From Cyclobacteriaceae bacterium (lineage in GTDB: Bacteria; Bacteroidota; Bacteroidia; Cytophagales; Cyclobacteriaceae), in the NCBI GenBank assembly GCA_020436085.1, contig JAGQYM010000010.1, forward strand, positions 51,524 to 115,523: a DNA stretch of 64,000 bases, read 5' to 3'. The translations under genes and the position numbers were made by a program. The number at the start of each line of letters is the position of its first letter. Position 1 is the first letter of the stretch. Shown in pieces: positions 8,635 to 19,700 of the stretch. The notes under the pieces were generated by a model, which was not told where the DNA came from, ran no database searches, and was given only the letters and a program-made list of their open reading frames with translations.

Positions 8635-11157
8635 TTATCTTCTTTTTTTCGCTGCTTTCTTCTTCACGACTTTTTTCGTAGCCTTCTTCGCTGCCTTCTT
8701 AACCTTGCGCGTAGTTTTCTTTACCGCCTTCTTTACTTTCTTGGCGGTTTTCTTAACCTTTTTAGCCGCCTTCTTGGTAGCTTTTTTTGCCTTGGCCTTC
8801 ACTTTCTTAGCTTGCTTCTTGGCGGCTTTCTTCACCTTCTTCGCAGCTTTTTTCACTTTCTTGGCTGCCTTTTTCTTAGGAGCCGCTTTCTTGGCCGCCT
8901 TGGCACCCGCAATCAGATTAAGCGCTGACCCTGCTTTAAACCATCCGATCTGTCCTTCGTTGTAGCTATGGTTCACTTTGATTGTGTCTTTAGTGCCATC
9001 GCTATGATTTAGTACCAGTGTCAGTTGCTTGTCAGGAGCAAAGCTTACCAGATCAATGATGTCAATCGTATCATCTTCTTTCACCTTGTTGTAGTCTGCC
9101 TCGTTGGCAAACGTCAACGCCAGCATGCCTTGCTTCTTCAGGTTTGTCTCATGGATACGCGCGAATGACTTCACCAGAATGGCCCTGATGCCGAGGTGAC
9201 GGGGTTGCATGGCCGCGTGCTCACGCGATGAACCTTCACCGTAATTGTGATCACCCACTACAATTGTTGGAACACCCGCCTTTTTGTATGCACGTTGTGT
9301 ATCGGGTACAGCACCATATTGTCCTGTGATTTGACTCTTAACGTTGTCTGTTTTGTCATTGAAGAAATTCACAGCACCTGTAAGCGTGTTGTTTGAAATA
9401 TTGTCCAGGTGACCGCGGAATCGCAACCACGGACCCGCCATAGAGATGTGGTCAGTAGTACACTTTCCCTTTGCCTTGATCAACAACTTCATGCCGGTCA
9501 GGTTCTTTCCATCCCACGCTTTGAAAGGGCTTAGTGCCTGAAGTCGCTTTGAGTCTTTCGCGATCTTCACTTGCACCTTGCTTCCGTCTTTCGCAGGAGC
9601 GAGGTATCCGGCATCTTTTACTTCAAATCCATTGGGAGGAAACTCAACGCCAAGAGGTTCATCTAGTTTCACTTTCTCCCCATTTTCGTTGGTAAGCGTA
9701 TCGGTCAAAGGGTTGAAGGTAAGATCACCCGAGATAGCAAAAGCAGTTGTGATTTCAGGTGAAGCCACGAACGCGTGCGTGTTCGGATTACCATCATTTC
9801 GCTTTGCGAAGTTGCGGTTGAATGAAGTGATGATTGAGTTTTTCCTGTTAGGGTCATTGGAGTGCCGCGCCCATTGACCAATACAAGGTCCGCAAGCGTT
9901 TGCCAAAACAACTCCACCCATTTTTTCGAAAATACCCAGATACCCGTCACGGTCGACAGTGTACCTCACTTGCTCTGATCCAGGGGTGATGGTAAACTCG
10001 GCTTTCGCTTTCAGTTTTTTATCAACAGCCTGCTTGGCCAGCGAGGCAGATCGGGTAATGTCCTCGTAAGAAGAGTTAGTACATGAGCCGATAAGACCAA
10101 CCTCAAGACGCTGTGGCCAGTTGTTAGCTCTCACCTCATCGGCAAATTTCGAAATTGGAATAGCACGATCAGGAGTGAAAGGTCCATTCACATGAGGCTC
10201 TAACGTTGAGAGGTCGATCTCAATCACCTGATCGAAATACTTCTCTGGATTGGCATAAACTTCCGGATCTCCGGTAAGGTGCTCCTTAACTTTATCCGCC
10301 AGTGCTGCTACCTCTTTGCGGCCAGTACCACGAAGGTACTCGGCCATCTTCTCATCATATCCAAACGTAGAAGTTGTTGCTCCGATTTCGGCACCCATGT
10401 TACAGATCGTTCCTTTACCTGTACATGAAAGACTTGCCGCGCCCGGACCAAAGTATTCTACCACAGCTCCTGTTCCACCTTTTACCGTAAGGATACCTGC
10501 CACTTTCAGGATCACGTCCTTGGATGCTGTCCATCCACTGAGCTTGCCCGTGAGTTTTACTCCTATGAGTTTAGGAAATTTCAATTCCCAGGCCATTCCA
10601 GCCATCACATCCACGGCATCGGCACCACCCACACCAATAGCGATCATGCCAAGACCTCCGGCATTAACGGTGTGAGAGTCGGTACCAATCATCATTCCCC
10701 CGGGGAAGGCATAGTTTTCAAGTACTACCTGATGGATAATACCCGCCCCTGGCTTCCAGAAACCAATACCATACTTATTTGATACGGACTCAAGAAAATT
10801 AAATACCTCGCCACTCGCGGTGATCGAATCCTTAAGGTCTTGCTTGGCGCCATTCTTAGCTAAAATCAGGTGATCGCAGTGCACAGTAGAAGGCACCTGA
10901 ACCTGCGGGATACCCGCAGACATAAATTGAAGCAATGCCATCTGCGCGGTTGCATCTTGCATCGCTACCCGGTCGGGAGAAAAGTCAACGTATGATTTTC
11001 CGCGTGTAAAATTTTGAAGCGGCTGATCTTTATAGAGATGAGAATAGAGAATTTTTTCAGTGAGGGTTAGCGGCCTGTTGGCAATCTTTCTTGCCTTCGC
11101 AATTCGACCCGGCAGGTCTTTGTATACCGCCTTGATCATTTCTAAGTCAAACACCAT
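8635..11157 (-). CDS. acn: Aconitate hydratase with lysine-rich histone-H1-like C-terminal tail
   Basis: A mitochondrial-type aconitase converting citrate to isocitrate in the TCA cycle. The [4Fe-4S] cysteines are C359 ([10 protein letters not shown]), C422 and C425 (ACGPCIGQW). The swivel domain carries [15 protein letters not shown]. The catalytic protein ends at GSALNLIA near residue 750, where homologues normally stop. The same frame then continues for about 90 residues made almost only of Lys, Ala, Val and Thr (DNA 8638-8907), patterned as repeated KKAAKKVKK units like histone H1. The tail is in frame with no sign of a frameshift. It may bind nucleic acid or be an assembly or recombination fusion with an adjacent H1-like gene. 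Ferritin follows after three bases. Confidence 0.95.
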   Translation of the reverse strand: MVFDLEMIKAVYKDLPGRIAKARKIANRPLTLTEKILYSHLYKDQPLQNFTRGKSYVDFSPDRVAMQDATAQMALLQFMSAGIPQVQVPSTVHCDHLILAKNGAKQDLKDSITASGEVFNFLESVSNKYGIGFWKPGAGIIHQVVLENYAFPGGMMIGTDSHTVNAGGLGMIAIGVGGADAVDVMAGMAWELKFPKLIGVKLTGKLSGWTASKDVILKVAGILTVKGGTGAVVEYFGPGAASLSCTGKGTICNMGAEIGATTSTFGYDEKMAEYLRGTGRKEVAALADKVKEHLTGDPEVYANPEKYFDQVIEIDLSTLEPHVNGPFTPDRAIPISKFADEVRANNWPQRLEVGLIGSCTNSSYEDITRSASLAKQAVDKKLKAKAEFTITPGSEQVRYTVDRDGYLGIFEKMGGVVLANACGPCIGQWARHSNDPNRKNSIITSFNRNFAKRNDGNPNTHAFVASPEITTAFAISGDLTFNPLTDTLTNENGEKVKLDEPLGVEFPPNGFEVKDAGYLAPAKDGSKVQVKIAKDSKRLQALSPFKAWDGKNLTGMKLLIKAKGKCTTDHISMAGPWLRFRGHLDNISNNTLTGAVNFFNDKTDNVKSQITGQYGAVPDTQRAYKKAGVPTIVVGDHNYGEGSSREHAAMQPRHLGIRAILVKSFARIHETNLKKQGMLALTFANEADYNKVKEDDTIDIIDLVSFAPDKQLTLVLNHSDGTKDTIKVNHSYNEGQIGWFKAGSALNLIAGAKAAKKAAPKKKAAKKVKKAAKKVKKAAKKQAKKVKAKAKKATKKAAKKVKKTAKKVKKAVKKTTRKVKKAAKKATKKVVKKKAAKKRR

Positions 11158-11191
11158 AGTAGTTTCGTAAAAGTTTAATGCTAAACTACTA
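11157..11191 (-). promoter_or_regulatory. Hairpin overlapping the aconitase start codon
   Basis: A perfect 9-bp inverted repeat (TAGTAGTTT / AAACTACTA) with a 17-nt loop lies directly before acn. In the mRNA the 3' arm ends with the A of the ATG, so the stem would hide the start. A translational control or a DNA operator are both possible. No CAGUGN iron-responsive-element loop is present. Confidence 0.45.
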
Positions 11192-11300
11192 AAAAGGAGG
11201 GTGAATTAAGAATGGCCGGAACCCCAATTTTGCTGCAAAACAGCTCGTTTTAGTACATTTGGAGCCTAAGCCAGCGATCGAAAACGATTGATACTCTTAT

Positions 11301-12023
11301 CTACTTGCTATTGATGTAGTTAAGGAATTCGCGCTTGATATTTTCGTCTTTGAACTTACCCGAAAAATACGCTGTACCCGTTTTACTGTTGGTGTCGCCA
11401 ACTCCTCGCGAAGCCACACACATGTGGTTGGCATCCATCACTACACCCACACTTTGTGTGTTTAGCGCACGCTCAATTTCCTTTCCGATTTGAACTGTAA
11501 GTCTCTCCTGTACTTGTGGACGCTTCGAAAAATATTGAACTATGCGATTGATTTTAGAGAGTCCGATCACCTTTCCAGAACTAAAGTAAGCGACATGTGC
11601 CTTTCCATAAATAGGGACAAAGTGATGCTCGCAGTGACTATAGAATGTGATGTCTTTTTCAACCAACATCTGGTCGTAATTGTACTTGTTGTCGAACAAG
11701 CGTGCATGGGGTCTGTTCTTTGGGTTTAATCCGCTGAAGACTTCTTTCACATACATTTTAGCTACCCTGCGTGGTGTGCCGCTCAGGCTGTCGTCATTAA
11801 GATCAAGACCAAGGATGGTCATGATTTCCTTGAAATGCTTTTCAATCCTATCCACTTTTTGCTCGTCATCAAGATCGAAAGCATCCTGACGGATAGGAGT
11901 ATCCCATGAACTCAATGGATGATCGTCATCAAACTCTTCGGTGTCAGGCTTAATGGGCTGGATATTCAACGAAATTTCTTTCTGTCTCATAGAGTTTGAT
12001 TTTAAGGTCGTATTGATTGTCAA
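11301..12023 (-). CDS. folE: GTP cyclohydrolase I
   Basis: Converts GTP to 7,8-dihydroneopterin triphosphate, the first step of folate and pterin synthesis. Zinc ligands are visible as C131 and the following His residues (SHCEHHF) and C202 (DANHMCVASRG). The 240-residue open frame from 12023 has a long acidic N-terminus. The internal Met12 (ATG at 11988-11990) is a plausible alternative start and reduces the overlap with the upstream pterin gene from 74 to 41 bases. The upstream neighbour uses the product of this enzyme, so the two form a pathway pair. Confidence 0.94.
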   Translation of the reverse strand: MTINTTLKSNSMRQKEISLNIQPIKPDTEEFDDDHPLSSWDTPIRQDAFDLDDEQKVDRIEKHFKEIMTILGLDLNDDSLSGTPRRVAKMYVKEVFSGLNPKNRPHARLFDNKYNYDQMLVEKDITFYSHCEHHFVPIYGKAHVAYFSSGKVIGLSKINRIVQYFSKRPQVQERLTVQIGKEIERALNTQSVGVVMDANHMCVASRGVGDTNSKTGTAYFSGKFKDENIKREFLNYINSK

Positions 12024-12360
12024 TCTGTTGCCTTAGTATTCGCCAGATGACAATGGCAATGTTCTCCGCTGTTGGATTTAAGTTTTTAAAATAGGCGGTG
12101 TCCAGATTCAAGTTCTTGTGATCAAAGCGACTGGTCACATGCTCGCGAATCAGATCACTGAGCTTCTTCATGTCGTAGACGTACCCAGTATCAGAGTCAG
12201 GTTCACCTAAAAGGGTTACAATCAATTCATAATTATGCCCGTGGAAGTGAGGGTTACTACACTTGCCAAAGATTTGTTCATTTCGTTCGTCTGACCATTC
12301 AGGGTTGTATAACCGGTGAGCTGCGTTGAAATGTTCCTTTCTGGATACGGCTACTTTCAT
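11950..12360 (-). CDS. 6-pyruvoyl-tetrahydropterin synthase / QueD family enzyme
   Basis: A 136-residue T-fold enzyme acting on dihydroneopterin triphosphate. Zinc ligands are His15 (AAHRL), His40 and His42 (HFHGHNY), and the catalytic cysteine is C34 in FGKCSNP. The KCxNPxxHGHNY block resembles the eukaryotic-type PTPS more than classical E. coli QueD, so the product could be 6-pyruvoyltetrahydropterin, a carboxy-pterin for queuosine, or a folate intermediate (PTPS-III type). It ends in YETERNFVEYP, as in homologues, so the overlap with folE is real. folE lies directly downstream on the same strand. Confidence 0.9.
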   Translation of the reverse strand: MKVAVSRKEHFNAAHRLYNPEWSDERNEQIFGKCSNPHFHGHNYELIVTLLGEPDSDTGYVYDMKKLSDLIREHVTSRFDHKNLNLDTAYFKNLNPTAENIAIVIWRILRQQIDNQYDLKIKLYETERNFVEYPAH

Positions 12361-12448
12361 TCAATTAGACAAAGAACATCAAATTTGCCAAAAGGTTCTT
12401 CGTGGATATCGAAAATACCCAAATAAAGCCGAAAATGAGGTTGGTAGA

Positions 12449-13360
12449 CTAGAAGTTGCTGATAGAGCGGTCGTGGAAGTCGAAGAATGACATCTTGATC
12501 CCAAGCATGATTTCATGCGTGTTAAACTGTGTTCCCACAGAATTCCCTGTTGGCAATTCAAAAGTGTAACCAAGTCTGAATTGATCTTTCAACAACGCTT
12601 GAAGCTGCAATCCGTAGGTGTTGAAATTTCGGGTAAACAGACCTGCCTGATAAAGTTGATCGAAGTTGATGTTGAAGTTCAGGTCAGTGGAGAGGGGAGA
12701 ACCTTTGACAGATTTCAAGAGAACTGCTGGCTTTAGCCTCACTCTTGTTCCCATGGTAAATACATAAGATCCGAAAAGATAGTAGTGTTGATTGTAAAGA
12801 TCGAATTGTTCTCCGGCACTGCTCTTGAATGTTGTGCTCAGCAGTCTTGGTACGGAAAGTCCAACAAAGAACTTCTCGCTTTTTATGGCAGCACCAGCAC
12901 CGATGTTTGGCTTGCTGAGATTCTCATTCGTACTAAATGCAGGATCGCCTGGGTCTGCCAAATTGAGGTTACTTGCATTGCTTTTAAAGTTGATCACGCC
13001 TGCCTGCATTCCGAAGCTAAACACCTTGTCTTCCAGTTGCAGTTTATAGGAACCCACTGCCTGAAATTCAGTGTTGGTTATATTACCGATCTTGTCCTGT
13101 ACGATGAGCAGACCAGCACCAACCCTGTTATCTACAAGTGAGATATGACCATTGATGTTGAAAGTAGTTGGGTTGCCGTCAAATCCTCCCCATTGACTGC
13201 GATAGGAAATGGCAGCATTGAAATTATTGTTTAGTCCTGCATAGGCAGGGTTGATTACCAAGGGATTGAGAATGTACTGAGCATACAAAGGGTCCTGCTG
13301 TCCAAAACTCAGGTTTGAGAAGCCAATGCATGTAATAAAGAGGAGTAGAATTCTTTTCAT
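12449..13360 (-). CDS. PorP/SprF-family T9SS membrane protein
   Basis: A 303-residue outer-membrane beta-barrel protein of the PorP/SprF family, whose members help secrete or anchor type B sorting-domain proteins (SprF serves SprB in Flavobacterium). A signal peptide (MKRILLLFITCIGFSNLSFG) is followed by the family opening QDPLYAQYILNPLVINPAYAG and strands such as YRSQWGGF and YKLQLEDKVFSFGMQAG. I chose the ATG at 13360 because the longer reading starts with TTG three codons earlier and spoils the signal peptide. It lies immediately downstream of three type B substrate genes on the same strand, suggesting it is their cognate partner. Confidence 0.92.
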   Translation of the reverse strand: MKRILLLFITCIGFSNLSFGQQDPLYAQYILNPLVINPAYAGLNNNFNAAISYRSQWGGFDGNPTTFNINGHISLVDNRVGAGLLIVQDKIGNITNTEFQAVGSYKLQLEDKVFSFGMQAGVINFKSNASNLNLADPGDPAFSTNENLSKPNIGAGAAIKSEKFFVGLSVPRLLSTTFKSSAGEQFDLYNQHYYLFGSYVFTMGTRVRLKPAVLLKSVKGSPLSTDLNFNINFDQLYQAGLFTRNFNTYGLQLQALLKDQFRLGYTFELPTGNSVGTQFNTHEIMLGIKMSFFDFHDRSISNF

Positions 13361-13464
13361 ACTATACAATTGTGGTGTTCAGGTTTGGTCTTGGTATCCG
13401 AAGTTTAAATATAATTCTAAGTTTCTCGGTTTTTGTCGTTTCCCCTCACATAAATGTGTAATTG

Positions 13465-16400
13465 CTAGCGTTTCAATGTTAAATATCCTTTTAATTCGGA
13501 TAACCCATTGCTAAACTCAATTTTGTAGAAATACACCCCACTCGACAGCTCCTTTCCGCTATCACTCTTTCCCTCAAATCTACGATTTTGGTTGTCGTAG
13601 TTGTCAATTTCAAACACTTTATCTCCCCACCGATTGAAGATAGAAACCTTATTTTCTGGTCCAATTGCCTCGATATTGTCCAGCCTGAAGTAGTCATTTA
13701 GACCGTCAGCGTTTGGAGATATTCCGTTGCGAACGATGATTTCTCCCGCTACAGAAATATTGATAGTAACTGTGGTACACGCGTTTGCGATATCGCAAAT
13801 CTGGACCTGCATGGTTTCATTTCCCGTAAATGACAGTCCGGTGTAGTCAATGGTGAGGACTGTTCCACTCAACGAAGTGCTGGCGCCACTTTGAGGTTGT
13901 GAAACAATACTGATAGCACCCGTGATGTTTGGATCGAAATTACTTTCTGAATCGGATATCAGAGGTGCCAGATCGATAGATACAGACCCCTGAACTACGG
14001 TGGAGAGCGTTATAGCACTGATGGCAGGTGGCTGGTTGACGGTGGCCGATGATATGTTTACCGTGCGGGAGGCGGAGGTTGGTGCGGTCAGGTCAGCATC
14101 AAGGGTTTGGAAGGTAATCGTTTTGGAGATCGCTTTCGTACGTCCGCCTTTTCGTGCTCCGGGGTCGGGCCCGGTGTACTCGTAGGTTACGCTGCGAAGT
14201 ACCGATTGATAGACACTAAGAGGTGCACTTCCCTGTAGTGTTAGCACTCCGGTTGAGTTGTCAAAATTTCCAGTTACCGGAGACTCTGGCGTAAACGCAA
14301 GAGTCTCATTGCCGGGCTGATAGTTTTGTATCGACACGGTTGCTTGCACGATGTCATCCCCATCGGTATCAGCTAGTGTAAGTGCTGCATCAATAGCCAA
14401 AGCTACTCCGTCAAAAGCGTACTCAAGAACTGAGTTATTTAGGGTGGTAGTCGGAGCGGGGTTTTGGTTTTCAAAGAACTCAACCGTGCCGCCTTCATAC
14501 ACATACAAATCAGCTCCATAACCGACAAAGATGTCGAGGTCACCATCACTATCCACATCAGCCATGCTTAGATAACTATGTCTTGATATTTTTTGTGGTG
14601 TGCTGATTGGAAGAGTACCCTCAGTAAATGTCTGGTCCGCGTTGTTTACGAATAACCGGAATACAGTGTAGTAGGGTAGTGTTATTTCTATTGATTCGGC
14701 TACAATCAGATCCAGATCTCCGTCATGGTCAATATCTGTGCTGAACACATTAGGAGTATGATTGAAGGTTTGTGTATCAAATGGCGTGGGAGCAGTAGCT
14801 ACAGTAAAATCTGGTTCTTCTTTAGATCCTTCATTTACCATGAATTGAACCAGTGATGGATTTGGCGAATTCCCATCGTTTCCAAGAAAGGCATCCCAGT
14901 CACCATCATCGTCAATATCCAGAAATGCAAGTGAATATTCCGATCCAGGTATAAGGCCCGAAATGTCTATGGGTGACGACTCACTTTCAAATATTCCTGC
15001 ATTGTTCCTGTAGAAGATTATTTCGTCATCGAGTGCGACAAAAAGGTCTTGATCTGTATCCCCGTCAATATCAACGAATATCGGTTTATAGTTGTCACGC
15101 AGAATATCAATATCGGCAATCGAATGGTCGGTATCCTTGATGAAAACACCGTTTTCATTTCTATACACGAATAAGTCATACGATTGATCATCGGCACCAA
15201 CCACAGCATCCAAATCTCCGTCTCCATCAAGGTCAACAAGGAACGGTGCGGCCTCCAGCCCTACATCAAGCCCATCAAATGGATTTTCGAGATCAAGTTT
15301 TCTTTCAAATACAGCGTTGCCCTTGTTCTCCAAGTAAAGTAAAGCATGAAGGCCATATTTGTTCATGCCTAGCACTAAATCAAAGTCACTATCGTTGTCC
15401 AGATCGACAAAAGTTGGGGCAGACTGTAGCCCGAAATCCAAGCCATCAAACGGACTTCCGGTTTTAGCATTGGCATCCCAGGGGCCGGTCTGTTCTGTAA
15501 AAGAACTGCCATCACCTTTAAAGAATCTTAGGTCCCCATAATACCGACCAGTAATCAAATCAAGATTACCGTCACCGTCAACATCTACCAATTGTGGAGC
15601 AGACCTGTTGTTGTCTGAAAACGTTATAAATGGGAACGGGCTATCACCCTGATCGACATGAGTAAAATTGCTTTGCCCATCATTAATGAAGTAATTGATA
15701 CTGAATGTGCCAGTTCCCTGGTAATTGCTTCCGACCAAAAGGTCCAGATCACCATCGCCATCAATGTTTACAAATGTGGGAGTAATATTCGCGCCTACTA
15801 GGTTAAATTCCGATCCGTAAAAGGGATTTCCCATTTTTGTAGCGGCAACCCAAGGCCCGTCTTGCTCTGTGAAAAACAACGGATTAGAATTGCTTCCCGG
15901 AATCCCGCCATTTCCGACAAAGTATCTAATACGATCTACAGACGCTCCATGCGTACCAAAAGCCATGTCCAAATCCCCATCGCCATTAAGGTCCGCAAAT
16001 GCTGGTGCGCCTCCATAGCCGTAAATTGGGTCAAGGTTTTCATCCAAAGCTTCATATTCAACAAAGGCAGGGCTCCCGGATGTACCTTCATTCAGATATA
16101 TCTTGATGGTGCCGTACTGCTGACCAACTACAAAGTCATAGTCACCATCATTGTCCAAATCCACGGACGTAGGTTTCAACTCAAGCCCTTTCATTGGCTG
16201 TCTCAAAGGGTTCAAGGCTCTTGGTTGTTGTATGAAGGGACCTAGCGTGCTTTGCGCTACAGCATCTTGGGTATTGGCTAAAGCTGCAGCAGTTCCGCCT
16301 AAGGCAGCCAGCTTCATTTGGCAGCGGAGGTTATTTAACCTTCGTGTGAGCCTTTGAAGTTTGTTAAGGAGAGAAAAGCGCTTGGCTGATCTGAAGCGGT

Positions 16401-16503
16401 AGAACCTACCAGTGTGAATATCGTTCTCGACCTGTAGCTTGTGATTTTCCCACTGGTTGAGCTTCTTCTTGAAGAGCTGAGAAATATGTTGGGTAGATCC
16501 CAT
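13465..16503 (-). CDS. FG-GAP/VCBS-repeat surface protein with T9SS type B sorting domain (paralogue A)
   Basis: A large secreted protein of 1012 residues. Residues 1-60 are a basic, non-hydrophobic leader, then MKLAALGGTAAALA and an AVAQ cleavage site form a late signal peptide. Residues of about 100-650 hold some ten FG-GAP/VCBS repeats with Ca-binding DxDGDGDLD motifs, predicting a beta-propeller. Next come cadherin/Ig-like segments, and the last 85 residues are the CHU_C-type sorting domain (NGISPNADGLNDYF, VSIFNRWGDKVFE, GVYFYKIEF, GYLTLKR). The start at 16503 (MGSTQHISQ) is preferred over an ATG eight codons upstream because it aligns with paralogue B. Likely exposed on the surface or released; ligand unknown. 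Confidence 0.9.
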   Translation of the reverse strand: MGSTQHISQLFKKKLNQWENHKLQVENDIHTGRFYRFRSAKRFSLLNKLQRLTRRLNNLRCQMKLAALGGTAAALANTQDAVAQSTLGPFIQQPRALNPLRQPMKGLELKPTSVDLDNDGDYDFVVGQQYGTIKIYLNEGTSGSPAFVEYEALDENLDPIYGYGGAPAFADLNGDGDLDMAFGTHGASVDRIRYFVGNGGIPGSNSNPLFFTEQDGPWVAATKMGNPFYGSEFNLVGANITPTFVNIDGDGDLDLLVGSNYQGTGTFSINYFINDGQSNFTHVDQGDSPFPFITFSDNNRSAPQLVDVDGDGNLDLITGRYYGDLRFFKGDGSSFTEQTGPWDANAKTGSPFDGLDFGLQSAPTFVDLDNDSDFDLVLGMNKYGLHALLYLENKGNAVFERKLDLENPFDGLDVGLEAAPFLVDLDGDGDLDAVVGADDQSYDLFVYRNENGVFIKDTDHSIADIDILRDNYKPIFVDIDGDTDQDLFVALDDEIIFYRNNAGIFESESSPIDISGLIPGSEYSLAFLDIDDDGDWDAFLGNDGNSPNPSLVQFMVNEGSKEEPDFTVATAPTPFDTQTFNHTPNVFSTDIDHDGDLDLIVAESIEITLPYYTVFRLFVNNADQTFTEGTLPISTPQKISRHSYLSMADVDSDGDLDIFVGYGADLYVYEGGTVEFFENQNPAPTTTLNNSVLEYAFDGVALAIDAALTLADTDGDDIVQATVSIQNYQPGNETLAFTPESPVTGNFDNSTGVLTLQGSAPLSVYQSVLRSVTYEYTGPDPGARKGGRTKAISKTITFQTLDADLTAPTSASRTVNISSATVNQPPAISAITLSTVVQGSVSIDLAPLISDSESNFDPNITGAISIVSQPQSGASTSLSGTVLTIDYTGLSFTGNETMQVQICDIANACTTVTINISVAGEIIVRNGISPNADGLNDYFRLDNIEAIGPENKVSIFNRWGDKVFEIDNYDNQNRRFEGKSDSGKELSSGVYFYKIEFSNGLSELKGYLTLKR

Positions 16504-16740
16504 ACTGCGCAGTTCTTTGAAAATCAAGATATAAAATTATGCGCACAGATTTCCCTATATTTTATGAGTGATGATAAAATCGTAGGCCCGGATTTTTCAG
16601 GATTTGACAAATCGGCACAAACAGGCTTGAATAGGACTTTTTTTTGCGATGCCCCGCCCGAATTAATTGCCCTACGTCTGTGAAGATATTGTTACTCAAG
16701 AACGGGTATGATGATCTGGTCGCCAAAACGACATTTCAAA
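16504..16740. other. Intergenic region upstream of paralogue A
   Basis: A 237-nt gap with no gene. Near the start of paralogue A it resembles the stretch upstream of paralogue B (shared AGTTCTTTG followed by an AT-rich run on the plus strand), and both gaps contain TGTGAAGA.ATTGTTA further out. The promoter region was apparently duplicated with the gene. Confidence 0.4.
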
Positions 16741-19700
16741 TCATCTTTTGAGCGTCAGGTAGCCCTGTAGTTCAGGTAGACCATTGGTAAATTCAATCTT
16801 GTAGAAATAGACCCCACTTGGCAATTCTTTGCCTCCATCACTCAATCCCTCAAACCTTCGGTCATCATTGTTGTAGTTGTCCATTTCAAAAATACGATCA
16901 CCCCACCGGTTAAAAATCGATACTTTATTTTCCGGCCCGAGTATTTCTATGTTTTCAATATTGAAGAATTGATTGAATTCATCTCCATTGGGGGATATTC
17001 CGTTGTAAACCACTACCTCACCAATCACGCTTACATTTACGATCACATCTGTACATCCACCGGCAAGATCACAAGCACGTATTTGCAGCGATTCATTGCC
17101 ACTAAATGAAAGTCCGCTGTAATTAACGGTGAGGACTGATCCGCTGATCGAAGCAACAGCTCCACTTTGAGGTTGCGCTATGATCGTAATTGCCCCATCG
17201 GCTGTGGGATCAAAATTGCCCTCAGAGTCGGAGATAAGAGGAGCGAGGTCAATGGAGGCAGATCCCTGAATGACTGTTGAGAGCGTGATGCTATTAAGAC
17301 TTGGTGGTTGATTTACGGCTGTACCGATAATGTTTAGCGATCTCGTAGCCGAAACAGGTGACGTCAAATCTGAATCGAATGCACGGAACACAATCGACCT
17401 AGCAAGACTTTTAACGCGATTTGTTTTGCCCTTGCGAGCGCCTGGATCAGGTCCGGTATAGGAATAAGCAACAGTTCTCAGTATTGTTTGATAAATATCA
17501 ACAGACGCGCTTCCCGTTAAAGTGAGAACACCAGTTGAGGCATCAAAATCTCCAGTAACGGGTGCTTGTGCTGTAAACGAAAGGGCTTCATTTCCCGGTT
17601 GAAAATTTTGAATGGTTACTGTCGCGCTGACGATATCATCGTCATCACTATCGGCTACTGTAAGTGTAGCATCTACAGTCACAGGGCCAGTATTAAACTG
17701 ATACTCGATCACGGAAGTATTGATCGTGGTGACCGCAGCGGGATTTTCGTTTAAGTAAAATTCAAAGATACCGTAGTCATCACCCACAAAGATGTCCAGA
17801 TCTCCATCTCCATCCATATCTATTAATCCGGGATTGGGATTGCGGTACGTGTATGGTAACAAAGCTGGTGTCTGCATCTCAAAGGAGGCAGCTTCTGGAG
17901 TGCCCACATTTTCGAAGTAGAATATGGCATCCCCATAAAAGCTGTCATTCACATAATAGTGGCCGCCTAAAATCAAGTCTGCATCCCCGTCATGGTCAAG
18001 ATCAATAAACTTGGGTTGGGTATCGCTGTAATCAAAGAAGTTGTTATCAAATTCAGGGATATGTGACTTGTCTAGAGGATTTTCTGTTGGATCTAATGGT
18101 TTTTCAAAGTGAGGACTTGTAGCGGTTCCTGTGTTTCTGTAAAAATCAACCGTGCCTTCATGATTACCAGAAAACAAATCCAAGTCACCATCATTGTCGA
18201 TATCAACGAGGTCAATCGCGGTATTAGAGTTGCCAACGATATGTACCGAATAATAGAGACCTGAATAAACATCTTTATTTCTCGGTGGTCCCAGATCAAA
18301 GAATGGATTGGAGGCATCCATCACCTGCTTGCTCAAAACGTCATCGTCACTTAGGAAAAAAGTAATGTTGCCGTTATAATCCCCCAGGATCAAATCAAGA
18401 TCACCATCATTGTCGATATCAACGTAGACAGGTTTGGCACTCGTAAAATAACTTAAGCCCGCGAGGATATTATAGAAAGGGCTGGAAGGACCCAGCTCCT
18501 GTTGGAAGACCCCACCAACATTTTTATAATAAGTCAACGTATTGCCATACTTGCCGCCCAGCAGGGCATCCAGCGTTCCATCTTCATCTACGTCTACAAA
18601 ATACGGCACTCCATCGGCACCCGTTGCAGCACCGCCAAATGGATTATCGAGAAATACCTTGCGCTCAAAAACTGCGTCTCCCTTATTTTCAAAATAGGCG
18701 ACAGCCTCAACATTTTGGAAAAAGAATTGGACGTAGCCGGCTATGAGATCGAGGTCACCGTCACCATCAAGGTCTACAAATTCAGGTGACACATCTCTAT
18801 TCAGGTCAATGCCATAAAATGGGTTTCCCGTTTTGTTGGCTGAGTTCCAGGGATTAACGTCTTCGACAAATCCTCCTCCAGTATCTTCGAAAAATCTTAT
18901 ATTATCGTCTCTGGTTCCAATCGTTAAATCAGGAAAACCATCCTCATCGATGTCTGATATGATTGGTACTGGCCTTCTAAAGTACCCGTCCGAGATATCA
19001 GGCAATGGTATCGCAGTGGGGGTAAAAGTAGAAGAACCGTCATTTCTGAAGTATTGCAATCTGCCTCCACCAGAATAAGTATCCGCCACGAGAAGATCGA
19101 AATCAGTATCACCATCATAGTCGATAAATGAAATGCTCGGGAAGGTACTTATCGATATTGAGTTAAAGGGATTTGAAGGCCCCGTTAGCTGAGTGTATGA
19201 GCTTCCATCATTTCGATAATAGATGATTCCGCTATTATAGGTTGCCACAGCGAGATCCATATCACCATCGCCATCCACGTCTGCAAACGCAGGTTTATAG
19301 TGCGGTAGGCTTGCAGGGGTATAATTGTAGTTGTCAGATAGACTCCCGATATCTTCAAAAATGGGGGTTGTGTTGTCACCAACATTTTTAAACACCTGAA
19401 GGAAATCGGAGTTGCCAGAAACAATGTCATAATCACCGTCATTGTCTAGGTCAATGGCCGTAGGTTTCATTGCGTAACCAGACAATGGAGTTCTTAAGGG
19501 ATTCTCCAGCCTTGACTTCTTGATAAATGGGCCTAGTTCCTGGGCTTGAACTTTGTCAAAAGGTGTAAGGGCAACCAAAGTTCCCCCCAAGGCAGCGAGT
19601 TGCATTTGCCATTGGAGTTTATTCAGTCTTCGCGTCAGCCGGTGAAGTTTGCTGATCAGAGATTGACGTTTACCTGACTTAAAACGATAGAATTTACCAG

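Noticed and set aside
8537-8965. A 142-residue phenylalanine/alanine-rich, membrane-like frame on the plus strand
   Set aside because: It is the antisense reading of the lysine-rich aconitase tail; AAG/AAA codons read backwards give Phe and Leu.
13361-13369. TTG start for the PorP/SprF gene
   Set aside because: An ATG three codons later gives a clean signal peptide.
16504-16527. Upstream ATG for FG-GAP paralogue A
   Set aside because: The later ATG aligns with the start of paralogue B; the extra eight residues have no counterpart.
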